Source: Paenibacillus pabuli
GTDB lineage: Bacteria > Bacillota > Bacilli > Paenibacillales > Paenibacillaceae
Reading direction: 5' to 3'
Length of the DNA: 64,000 nt
Assembly (NCBI RefSeq): GCF_039831995.1
Contig: NZ_JBDOIO010000003.1
Coordinates: 2,108,001-2,172,000, forward strand
Below are positions 46,073 through 56,326 of this stretch, piece after piece. Below the pieces are notes generated by a model. It ran no database searches, was not told the DNA's origin, and saw only the letters and a list, made by a program, of their open reading frames with translations. Position 1 is the first letter of the stretch; every line of letters starts with the position of its first letter. Made by a program: the position numbers and the translations under genes.

Positions 46073-46819
46073 ATGATACTAACCATTCAACTGTTTGCAG
46101 GCATTGCCGAACGTCTTGGCACTTCACTGCTTGAATACGAATATACAGAGAGTCCTCTGACCGCAGCTCTTCTAAAAGAAAACCTGGCCCTCGCCTATCC
46201 CGAGGCTGCTTCACAGATTCGAACTTCCTTTCTGGCAGTAAACCAGCAGTATGCTCCTGCCGATACAATCATTCAGACCGGGGATGAACTCGCCTTAATC
46301 CCTCCAGTCTCCGGAGGAGACGGTAGCGGAGACTCCAAGGATGAGCATAGGTCTTCACTCTCCGAACATCGTACCCCGGACGGTATGTTTATGATTACCA
46401 AGTCCCCCCTGTCTGTGGAAGCAACAACGGCTCTGGTCATTACGGCAAACCACGGAGCAGCACTGACTTTTGTGGGTACAACTCGTGAAATGACCGGGGA
46501 ACAGCGAACGATACATCTGGAATATGAAGCTTATGTACCTATGGCACTTTCTCAAATGGCTAACATCGGAAGTGAAATCTCCGAGCGCTGGCCAGGCGTC
46601 AGATGTGCAATCAGCCACCGGATTGGTCAAGTTGACGTGGCAGAGATTAGTGTCGTTATCGCAGTCTCCTCGCCTCACCGCAGCGATTGTTATGATGCCA
46701 GTCGCTACGCTATCGAGAGACTGAAACAAACGGTCCCGATCTGGAAAAAGGAAATATGGGAAGATGGTTCCGAGTGGAAGGGACATCAATTGGGACCCTG
46801 GAACCCCTTGGATAATTAA
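46073..46819 (+). CDS. MoaD-MoaE fusion, molybdopterin synthase
   Basis: 248 residues combining both subunits of molybdopterin synthase, which inserts sulfur into cyclic pyranopterin monophosphate. Residues 1-82 are MoaD (ubiquitin-like) ending in PPVSGG with the sulfur-carrier Gly-Gly at 81-82. A charged linker (DGSGDSKDEHRSSLSEH) leads to MoaE at about 100-245, with FVGTTREMTGEQ, SHRIGQVDVAE and VPIWKKEIWEDGSEW, including the catalytic lysines. MoaD normally needs a free C-terminal glycine, so proteolytic release is expected, as described for the Mycobacterium fusion MoaX. ATG 46073 follows GAGGTG. No other mo genes are in the window. Confidence 0.92.
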   Translation: MILTIQLFAGIAERLGTSLLEYEYTESPLTAALLKENLALAYPEAASQIRTSFLAVNQQYAPADTIIQTGDELALIPPVSGGDGSGDSKDEHRSSLSEHRTPDGMFMITKSPLSVEATTALVITANHGAALTFVGTTREMTGEQRTIHLEYEAYVPMALSQMANIGSEISERWPGVRCAISHRIGQVDVAEISVVIAVSSPHRSDCYDASRYAIERLKQTVPIWKKEIWEDGSEWKGHQLGPWNPLDN

Positions 46820-46870
46820 TAATTAGTCATTACACCTCTTGCAAGGCTAATTAAATTAGTAAATAAGTCG

Positions 46871-46899
46871 TTGTCAACCCATTTTTTTCTTGTTATTAT
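46871..46899 (+). promoter_or_regulatory. Sigma-A promoter of HD-GYP gene 2
   Basis: TTGTCA (46871-46876), 17-nt T-rich spacer, TATTAT (46894-46899), 44 bp before GTG 46943. It also shows that the longer open frame beginning at 46871 is not the coding start. Confidence 0.7.
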
Positions 46900-46942
46900 A
46901 AGCATATATGTCGATATAAGTCGAGGAAAAGGTGGTTTATAC

Positions 46943-47992
46943 GTGAGAGTGCATGTTACTGATCTTAAACCTGGTGATCTGTTACAAAATGATGTATACA
47001 ACAGTTCAGGTCTCCACATGCTGATGAAAGGTTCCTTACTCAGCGAAGACGATATTACCAAATTGCTGCAACATGGAATCGATTACGCAGATGTAGAACA
47101 TACAACATCCAACCTACACTCTGATACGCAAACCTTGCCTTCCGATCAAATCCGTCTGCTCACGACCCTGTTTGACGATACGATCAAAGGTACCGAATCC
47201 CTGTTTCAGCAAGCGATGGAGAAAGGGTTTATTGACGAAACTCAGGTCGATGAGATTTTGATTAACCTGACGACTCAACTGGAGAAGCAAAAAGATGTCG
47301 TCTCCCTTCTACTTATGCTTGACGGGGACAATGATTATACCTATAACCATTCATTGCAAGTGGGGATGCTTGCTTTTTATATTGCTGGCTGGATGGGCTA
47401 CAATCCCGATGAATGCCTGACAGTAGCAAAAGCAGGTTATCTGCACGATATTGGCAAATCCAAGATTTCTCCTGAAATGCTACATAAACCGGGAAAACTA
47501 ACTCCGGAAGAATTCGAAGAAATGAAGAAGCATACGTTATACGGATATGAGATTGTTAAAGAGTCCACACAAGATGAGATTCTTGCAACGGTCGCCCTAC
47601 AGCATCACGAGCGGGAAGACGGAAGTGGCTATCCCCATGGACTGAAAGGGAACGACATACATCCGTATGCCCGTATTACGGCCGTAGCTGACGTTTACAG
47701 CGCCATGACGACCAACCGGGTATATCAGACCAAGCAGGAGTTAATCTCCGTGCTGTGCGAGTTGTACAGCCTGAGCTTTGGCCAATTAAATGGAGAAGCT
47801 ACCCAGGAGCTCATCAAACACATGCTGCCCAATTTTATAGGCAAAAGAGTGCTGCTCACCTCGGGGGAAACTGGCATCATCGTCTTGAATAACCAAACAG
47901 ACTATTTCCGTCCACTCGTTCAGACATCCACAGCCTTTATTGATTTAGCGAAAGAAAGAGATATCGCCATCGTCGAAATTTATATTCAATAG
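46943..47992 (+). CDS. HD-GYP domain protein (putative cyclic-di-GMP phosphodiesterase) 2
   Basis: 349 residues, paralogous over its whole length to the protein at 43330-44448. It begins MRVHVTDLKPGDLLQNDVYN. The HD-GYP domain is intact: YLHDIGKSKISPEMLHKPGK, HTLYGYEIV, HHEREDGSGYPHGLKG and ADVYSAMTTNRVYQ. The start is GTG 46943 with AAAGGTGG 7 nt upstream and a good promoter before it. Expected to degrade cyclic-di-GMP in the cytosol. Single gene with a terminator at 48078. Confidence 0.92.
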   Translation: MRVHVTDLKPGDLLQNDVYNSSGLHMLMKGSLLSEDDITKLLQHGIDYADVEHTTSNLHSDTQTLPSDQIRLLTTLFDDTIKGTESLFQQAMEKGFIDETQVDEILINLTTQLEKQKDVVSLLLMLDGDNDYTYNHSLQVGMLAFYIAGWMGYNPDECLTVAKAGYLHDIGKSKISPEMLHKPGKLTPEEFEEMKKHTLYGYEIVKESTQDEILATVALQHHEREDGSGYPHGLKGNDIHPYARITAVADVYSAMTTNRVYQTKQELISVLCELYSLSFGQLNGEATQELIKHMLPNFIGKRVLLTSGETGIIVLNNQTDYFRPLVQTSTAFIDLAKERDIAIVEIYIQ

Positions 47993-48077
47993 TTCAATCG
48001 TTTGATAGCAGCACTTAGCAAAATGAATGACCTTGAAGAATTACATTACAAGAACTTATTTATTTTATGAAAGTAAA

Positions 48078-48107
48078 AAAGGGAAGCCGGATCTCGGCTT
48101 CCCTTTT
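48078..48107. terminator. Bidirectional terminator between HD-GYP gene 2 and the YjcZ-like gene
   Basis: AAAGGGAAGCCG (48078-48089) pairs with CGGCTTCCCTTT (48095-48106), loop of 5 nt, T/A runs on both sides. It lies 85 bp after one stop and 26 bp from the other. Confidence 0.9.
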
Positions 48108-48132
48108 GCTTTATTCAGACTTGTTGCGCGTA

Positions 48133-48264
48133 TTAGACGTAGAATGCTTTAGTGATGATGACCAACAGAATGAACAATACCAAGATTGCACCTGTCGATG
48201 TGAATGGGTTGTATCCACCTACGCCGCCTACGTTGCCACCACAACCATATCCTACTTCGCTCAT
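48133..48264 (-). CDS. YjcZ-family small sporulation membrane protein
   Basis: 43 residues: a Gly-rich N terminus (MSEVGYGCGGNVGGVGGYNP) and a C-terminal TM helix (GAILVLFILLVIITKAFYV). This matches the YjcZ family of very short proteins made in sporulation by Bacillus relatives; their function is unknown. ATG 48264 has a strong AGGAGG 7 nt upstream, and a terminator follows the stop. Upstream, CATATGTTA (near 48294-48302) resembles a sigma-K -10 (CATAnnnTA), with AC 14 nt before it, which is shorter than the usual spacing. Easily missed because of its length. Confidence 0.88.
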   Translation of the reverse strand: MSEVGYGCGGNVGGVGGYNPFTSTGAILVLFILLVIITKAFYV

Positions 48265-48400
48265 GTGATTGCCTCCTCTTCATCAGGTATACCCTAACAT
48301 ATGATCTTGCAGGGTAAGTGAACCGGGCGAAATGGCAATATTCAATAAATGGTTTCCTGCCTGCTCTATTCTTGGTTGAATCCTCATCAGCTCACACGGT

Positions 48401-49120
48401 CTAATTTTTCGGATCAGACGAGACCTGGATTCCTTTCTCTTTGCGATACATAATAACGAGCAGTCGCCAGAAGTCGTAACTGCCTGTATCCGTCATGATA
48501 AAAGAACGATAGTAATGATAAGCTTCAGCTGCCCAAGGCGGACAGGGCATATTGGAAAGGTTCTTCTGCTGCGCGATCCAAGACGCTTGAGCTTCCAGTG
48601 TCTTTTCCATCGCTTCAAAAGCTTTCTTCTCTTCATTTGTCATCGGCAGAGCCTCCTGCTCTTCAGATGTGGTACCGAATTCCGATTGCAAATATGCTCC
48701 CGGCTCAACCACTCCATCCACACTGGCTGTATACCCGTAAGAAGGGGCACTCGTTTTGCGAATTTCATAATGGACATGGGGGCCTGTACTCTGCCCCGTA
48801 CTCCCTTGGTTGCCCAAGAGCTGACCTCGCTTCACCCGTTGACCCACTCTAACCGCAATTCGCGACAGATGGGCATAACAATGCAGATACCCACGATGAT
48901 CCTGTACAGCCACTGTAAGCCCGTAACCGCCGAATCCGGAGCCCGTAGCTCCTTCAGCAGCAAACCGTATGGTCCCTTCCATAAAGGCGTACACAGGACC
49001 ATTCCAAGGTTCTGTGACGAGGTCAATTCCCCGATGGAAGGTCTGTCCACCATGAATCGGATGAATGCGATAACCAAACGAACTTGTAATGCGATACCCT
49101 TCAAAAGGATTGAAGCTCAT
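48401..49120 (-). CDS. M23-family metallopeptidase
   Basis: 239 residues. The LytM/M23 endopeptidase domain occupies about 5-145: FGYRIHPIHGGQTFHRGIDL gives the H(x)nD metal ligands, and GPHVHYEIRK the HxH motif. No signal peptide is seen, and the C-terminal about 90 residues (EEQEALPMTNEEKKAFEAME, then WAAEAYHYYRSF) look like the tail of phage endolysins or autolysins with a Trp/Tyr-rich binding part. It could be a domesticated prophage lysin, although no other phage gene is near. ATG 49120 is chosen by AAAGGATGG; an upstream ATG at 49156 has no good site. Confidence 0.87.
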   Translation of the reverse strand: MSFNPFEGYRITSSFGYRIHPIHGGQTFHRGIDLVTEPWNGPVYAFMEGTIRFAAEGATGSGFGGYGLTVAVQDHRGYLHCYAHLSRIAVRVGQRVKRGQLLGNQGSTGQSTGPHVHYEIRKTSAPSYGYTASVDGVVEPGAYLQSEFGTTSEEQEALPMTNEEKKAFEAMEKTLEAQASWIAQQKNLSNMPCPPWAAEAYHYYRSFIMTDTGSYDFWRLLVIMYRKEKGIQVSSDPKN

Positions 49121-49280
49121 AGATTCACCATCCTTTTCTATCAATAGATGCAGCAATCTATGAAATCGCTTGTGCTGTTGAACCTATTTTATGCTAAAAA
49201 CAGCAATTCAACCATCCGGTTTTCTGCTATACAAGTCCGTCTATTCGTATATATCAGATTATTTTCGTGCTCAAAAAAAA

Positions 49281-49310
49281 AAGGACCGGAGGAAACATCC
49301 CCCGGTCCTT
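49281..49310 (-). terminator. Terminator of the suf operon
   Basis: AAGGACCGG (49281-49289) with CCGGTCCTT (49302-49310), 9 bp perfect, followed on the minus strand by ten Ts, 14 bp after the sufB stop. Confidence 0.93.
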
Positions 49311-49323
49311 GTGCATGCAGCAA

Positions 49324-50721
49324 TTAACCAATGCTGCCTTCCATTTCGAACTTGATCAATCTGTTCATTTCTACCGCATATTCCATTGGCAATTCCTTGG
49401 TGAACGGCTCAATGAAGCCCATGATGATCATTTGTGTTGCTTCAGCTTCGGTCAGACCACGGCTCATCAGATAGAAGAGTTGGTCCTCAGATACTTTCGA
49501 TACCGTAGCTTCATGCTCCAGCATAATGTTATCATTCATGATTTCATTGTAAGGAATTGTATCGGATGTGGACTCATTATCCAGAATGAGCGTATCACAT
49601 TTGATATTGGACTTGGCACCTTCTGCTTGACGACCAAAGGAAGCCAGACCACGGTATGTTACTTTACCACCATGCTTACTGATGGACTTGGATACAATCG
49701 TTGAAGTAGTATCCGGAGCCAAGTGGATCATTTTCGCACCTGCATCCTGATGCTGATTTTTACCAGCTACAGCGATGGAAAGTACGGAACCTTTTGCTCC
49801 ACGGCCTTTCAATACAACGGCTGGATATTTCATCGTCAGTTTGGAACCAATGTTACCATCGACCCATTCCATCGTTGCATTTTCTTCAGCAACTGCACGT
49901 TTGGTTACCAGGTTGTAGATGTTTGGTGCCCAGTTTTGAATCGTTGTGTAACGAACACGGGCATTTTTCTTACAGATGATCTCAACCACGGCACTGTGGA
50001 GTGAGTTCGTGCTGTAAATTGGAGCTGTACAGCCCTCAACATAGTGAACGAAGCTGTCTTCGTCCGCAATGATAAGTGTACGCTCGAATTGTCCCATATT
50101 CTCGGAGTTAATCCGGAAATAGGCTTGCAGAGGCACTTCACATTTAACGCCCTTAGGTACGTAGATGAAGCTTCCTCCGGACCAAACGGCACTGTTCAGT
50201 GCTGCAAATTTGTTGTCCGCTGGCGGGATTACCGTAGCGAAGTATTCACGAAGGATTTCCGGGTGCTCTCTAAGAGCCGTATCGGTATCCATGAAGATTA
50301 CGCCTTGGTCTTCAAGTTCTTTTTGCATGTTGTGGTATACAACTTCAGATTCGTACTGAGCGGATACACCTGCTAGGAACTTTTGCTCTGCTTCAGGAAT
50401 CCCCAGTTTATCAAATGTTTCTTTGATTTCAGAGGGAACTTCTTCCCATGTTTTCCCTTGTTTCTCCGAAGGACGGACATAGTATTGAATATCGTTGAAG
50501 TCCAAACCGTCGAGATCTCCGCCCCATTTCGGCATATCCATCTTCTCGAATTGTTTCAAGGATTTCAAACGGAATTCCAACATCCACTCCGGTTCGTTCT
50601 TAATCCGGGAAATTTCGGTAACGATTTCTGCAGTCAGACCTTTACCGGTTTTAAAGATCGATTGGTGTTCGTCGCGAAAACCATATTTATACTCTTCCAT
50701 TTCTGGTGCTTTTTTAGCCAT
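49324..50721 (-). CDS. sufB: Fe-S cluster assembly scaffold SufB
   Basis: 465 residues, standard length. Forms the SufBCD scaffold on which new Fe-S clusters are built. Conserved blocks are visible: [80 protein letters not shown] and the C-terminal [17 protein letters not shown]. The conserved cysteine is in VEGCTAP. Last gene of sufCDSUB, 20 bp after sufU. Confidence 0.97.
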   Translation of the reverse strand: MAKKAPEMEEYKYGFRDEHQSIFKTGKGLTAEIVTEISRIKNEPEWMLEFRLKSLKQFEKMDMPKWGGDLDGLDFNDIQYYVRPSEKQGKTWEEVPSEIKETFDKLGIPEAEQKFLAGVSAQYESEVVYHNMQKELEDQGVIFMDTDTALREHPEILREYFATVIPPADNKFAALNSAVWSGGSFIYVPKGVKCEVPLQAYFRINSENMGQFERTLIIADEDSFVHYVEGCTAPIYSTNSLHSAVVEIICKKNARVRYTTIQNWAPNIYNLVTKRAVAEENATMEWVDGNIGSKLTMKYPAVVLKGRGAKGSVLSIAVAGKNQHQDAGAKMIHLAPDTTSTIVSKSISKHGGKVTYRGLASFGRQAEGAKSNIKCDTLILDNESTSDTIPYNEIMNDNIMLEHEATVSKVSEDQLFYLMSRGLTEAEATQMIIMGFIEPFTKELPMEYAVEMNRLIKFEMEGSIG

Positions 50722-50741
50722 CTTGCTCTACCTCCCTATCG

Positions 50742-53684
<2,943 letters not shown>

Positions 53685-53708
53685 CGATTATCCTCCTCCG
53701 TTTTGTCT

Positions 53709-54491
53709 TTACGCTTCTTGGCCTACAGTTTCATCCGTGATTCCCAGTTCTTCCTTAACCCAGTCATATCCTTCTGCTTCCAGACGGTGAGCCAGTTCTG
53801 GTCCGCCGGACTTCACGATACGACCTTGCATCATAACGTGTACGTAGTCAGGAGTGATGTAGTTCAACAAACGCTGATAGTGAGTGATGATGAGGAATCC
53901 ACGATCTTCGCTCTTCATTGCGTTCACACCGTTTGCCACGATTTTCAGAGCGTCGATATCCAGACCGGAGTCGATCTCATCAAGTACTACGATTTTTGGA
54001 TCAAGCAGCATCATTTGCAGAATTTCGTTACGTTTTTTCTCACCACCGGAGAAACCTTCGTTCAGGTAACGATGAGCAAACTCTGGATTCATGTCAAGTT
54101 CTTTCATTTTGCCTTCCATTTGACGAATGAACTTGATCAAAGAGATCTCATTGCCTTCGCCACGACGTGCATTGATTGCACTGCGCAGGAAGTCGGAGTT
54201 CGTTACGCCTGCGATCTCGCTTGGGTACTGCATGGCCAGGAATAGACCTGCACGTGCACGCTCGTCTACTGCCATGTCCAGTACATCTTCACCATCAAGG
54301 GTAACTGTACCGTCTGTTACTTCATATTTAGGGTGACCCATCAGAGCCGATGCCAATGTGGATTTACCTGTTCCGTTCGGACCCATGATTGCGTGGATTT
54401 CTCCACCTTTCATTTCCAGGTTAATGCCTTTTAGGATTTCTTTACCTTCGATCGTCGCTTTCAGACCTTCAATGACGAAATTCGTAGCCAT
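53709..54491 (-). CDS. sufC: Fe-S assembly ATPase SufC
   Basis: 260 residues, a soluble ABC-type ATPase. Walker A GPNGTGKSTLA is at about 37-47, the signature NEGFSGGEKKRNEI, Walker B IVVLDEIDSGLDIDAL, and the H-loop FLIITHYQRLL. ATP hydrolysis drives conformational change of SufB-SufD. First gene of the operon and so the one that takes the promoter at 54629-54657, leaving about 130 nt of untranslated leader. ATG follows GGAGGGAAACAATACAC. Confidence 0.97.
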   Translation of the reverse strand: MATNFVIEGLKATIEGKEILKGINLEMKGGEIHAIMGPNGTGKSTLASALMGHPKYEVTDGTVTLDGEDVLDMAVDERARAGLFLAMQYPSEIAGVTNSDFLRSAINARRGEGNEISLIKFIRQMEGKMKELDMNPEFAHRYLNEGFSGGEKKRNEILQMMLLDPKIVVLDEIDSGLDIDALKIVANGVNAMKSEDRGFLIITHYQRLLNYITPDYVHVMMQGRIVKSGGPELAHRLEAEGYDWVKEELGITDETVGQEA

Positions 54492-54619
54492 GTGTATTGT
54501 TTCCCTCCATTGATTAAATTGATGTTTGCTGTCGAAAAAGAAAAAGCGCCTATTAAATATCTGAACAGGGCTTCCCCTGAATTTCTACAAGTACCGCAAT
54601 TCCCAAAGCAATAATCACT

Positions 54620-54636
54620 TTAGAATAATTCTAAAC
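54620..54636. promoter_or_regulatory. PerR/Fur-type 8-1-8 dyad over the suf -10 element
   Basis: TTTAGAATAATTCTAAA: perfect 8-1-8 palindrome holding the 7-1-7 core TTAGAAT-A-ATTCTAA. The PerR consensus is TTATAATnATTATAA, so 12 of 14 positions match. It covers the -10 hexamer TAGAAT. Confidence 0.7.
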
Positions 54637-54657
54637 TGATTCTCATTGATTATCAAG
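54629..54657 (-). promoter_or_regulatory. Sigma-A promoter of the suf operon
   Basis: Read on the minus strand: TTGATA (54657-54652), exactly 17 nt, then TAGAAT (54634-54629). Each hexamer matches consensus at 5 of 6 bases. The transcription start should be near 54622. The promoter sits inside two regulator-type dyads. Confidence 0.75.
54638..54656. promoter_or_regulatory. Fur-box-like 9-1-9 dyad over the suf -35/spacer
   Basis: TGATTCTCATTGATTATCA: 9-bp arms with two mismatched pairs around T. The right arm TGATTATCA mirrors the Fur core TGATAATCA. It overlaps the -35 hexamer by five bases. Confidence 0.55.
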
Positions 54658-54812
54658 TCATTTCCGAGAATACTTGTCCTTTACAGGAAACATGATTCTA
54701 CCTGATTCTATAATAAAAGCGGGTTTGAATCAAATGAGAAACCGTTATTTCTTCCAACTCACAGTGAGAAAAATCACTGTAATTCATTATTTCATTCCAT
54801 ATTAACCCCTGC

Positions 54813-54850
54813 AAAAAGGGCTTATCCATATTTTGGACAAGCCCTTCCTT
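54813..54850 (-). terminator. Terminator of the DUF1802 gene
   Basis: AAGGGCTTATCC pairs with GGACAAGCCCTT (12 bp, one mismatch), then TTTTT on the minus strand, just after the stop at 54858. Confidence 0.88.
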
Positions 54851-54857
54851 ATTTCAT

Positions 54858-55433
54858 TCATATTTTGAGCATATCGTTAATCTTCTGTACCTGTTCGTCA
54901 AAATCCGCAACATCCACCACCGGCGTCATTTCGCGCGGCACCGGACCATTCGGAATGGAAATCCATGAACGGCACCCATTATATTCGGGCAGCACCGGTA
55001 TTTCCATCGGTTCGTTCAAACGGTACACACGGAGTATCAATACATGTAAAGGATCTTTTCGTTTCCACTTTAAGCGGTCTTCGGCAAAATCCGATGTCCA
55101 CATATGAAAGTCATGAAGTCGGTCCAGCATTTCCTGATCTCTGATCTCCAGATCCTGCGCTACTTCGGCATATGCAGTGATGCGGATTGTTGAAGCTTCG
55201 GGCACCCATTCGGCCAGTGATTCTTCAACATACGAATGATCTGAGGACTTAATCAGTTCTTTACGCTGATGTTCATAAGTCGGATACAGATAAAATGCCG
55301 GACTTTTCAGCTCAAAATGTCTGGTTTCCTCTACAATTCCGCCTTTGCGCATCACCAGAATCTGGCGACCGTTTTCCAGCGCTTTAATTGCAGAAGCCCA
55401 CTCTTTTAATGCCGGTATCGTTGTGCCTAACAT
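54858..55433 (-). CDS. DUF1802 family protein
   Basis: About 191 residues. The start LGTTIPALKEWASAIKALEN followed by GRQILVMRKGGIVEETRHFE is the DUF1802 pattern: a beta-rich N-terminal half and a C-terminal half with EDRLKWKRKDPLHVLILRVY. The family has no known function; its layout (conserved KG and HFEL) recalls small nucleic-acid or nucleotide-binding folds, but that is speculation. ATG 55433 has GGGGAG upstream; 29 further in-frame upstream codons lack a ribosome site. Lies between the suf operon and dps. Confidence 0.82.
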   Translation of the reverse strand: MLGTTIPALKEWASAIKALENGRQILVMRKGGIVEETRHFELKSPAFYLYPTYEHQRKELIKSSDHSYVEESLAEWVPEASTIRITAYAEVAQDLEIRDQEMLDRLHDFHMWTSDFAEDRLKWKRKDPLHVLILRVYRLNEPMEIPVLPEYNGCRSWISIPNGPVPREMTPVVDVADFDEQVQKINDMLKI

Positions 55434-55567
55434 GCCTTTCTCCCCTCCCGTAATCAGTCTTGTCAGCAGTATAGACGCTTTGCGTGTTCCTGACAACTTA
55501 GAACAAGATCTGGGAAGCACTTCTCTATGAAAGACATTTACCTTTTACCAAGCTTTAAAGATGTGGC

Positions 55568-56029
55568 TTAACCCAGGAAAGAACGCAGCATCCACATGTG
55601 TTTCTCAAGATCGGCCTTGAAACCGGTCAGCATGTCGGATGTCGGTTGGTCTTCGGCAGCTTCCGCCACCTCAATACCTTCCTGGTATTCATTGGACAAC
55701 GTAGCAAAGTCCTCAATCAGGTTTTGCACCATTGTTTTCGCATCTTCGCCACCTGCAGCTTCCTGGATGGAAGAGAGTTCCAGATACTCTTTCATTGTAG
55801 CTACCGGACTGCCTTTAAGCGTGAGAATACGCTCAGCGATTTCATCCATTTGAACAGTAACTTCATTATAGAACTCTTCAAATTTCACATGCAGTGTGAA
55901 AAAGTTTGGTCCTTTTACATACCAGTGATAGTTATGGATTTTGACGTACAGGACGTTCAGGTTAGCTACCTGACGATTAAGTACTTGTTCTACGGATTTC
56001 GCTTGATCTGTTTTGTTTTTTGTAGCCAT
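55568..56029 (-). CDS. dps: Dps-family DNA-binding ferritin
   Basis: 153 residues. The Dps ferroxidase site is visible: KIHNYHWYVKGPNFFTLHVKF then EFYNEVTVQMDEIAERILTL (His, His, Asp and Glu ligands at the dimer interface). The N terminus is short and basic (MATKNKTDQAKS). It stores iron and protects DNA from peroxide. Regulation by an oxidant sensor is expected; a nested dyad at 56063-56098 lies 34-69 bp upstream of the start. The C-terminal AAEDQPTSDMLTGFKADLEKHMWMLRSFLG is typical. Confidence 0.95.
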   Translation of the reverse strand: MATKNKTDQAKSVEQVLNRQVANLNVLYVKIHNYHWYVKGPNFFTLHVKFEEFYNEVTVQMDEIAERILTLKGSPVATMKEYLELSSIQEAAGGEDAKTMVQNLIEDFATLSNEYQEGIEVAEAAEDQPTSDMLTGFKADLEKHMWMLRSFLG

Positions 56030-56062
56030 GTGAATCCCATCCTTTATTATAAAATTAGTCTA

Positions 56063-56098
56063 TTATGTAGGTTTGACAGATTAATCTGCCTTACATAA
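56063..56098. promoter_or_regulatory. Nested dyads upstream of dps
   Basis: A perfect 12-bp palindrome CAGATTAATCTG (56077-56088) flanked by outer arms TTATGTA (56063-56069) and TACATAA (56092-56098). A minus-strand TATAAT lies near 56046-56051, between this element and the dps start, so it may be an operator. A second palindrome, CCGCTATATAGCGG, lies at 56121-56134. Confidence 0.5.
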
Positions 56099-56326
56099 CA
56101 GAGAGTTAAACAGTTCGTCACCGCTATATAGCGGCAGGCCTTATCGGGGGCATTTTGTGAACCGTCCGGCCTATTTGTTTTTACCCTGGCACATCGGGTT
56201 CGAAACAAGCCAAACAGGGCTTGTCTTAAAAAAAGGTACAAAAAACGGGTTAATTCCGATATACTGACTTATACCAAGCAAAGAAGTGGGTTTTCCTGTT
56301 TCTTCATATATATGGAGGTGGCATCC

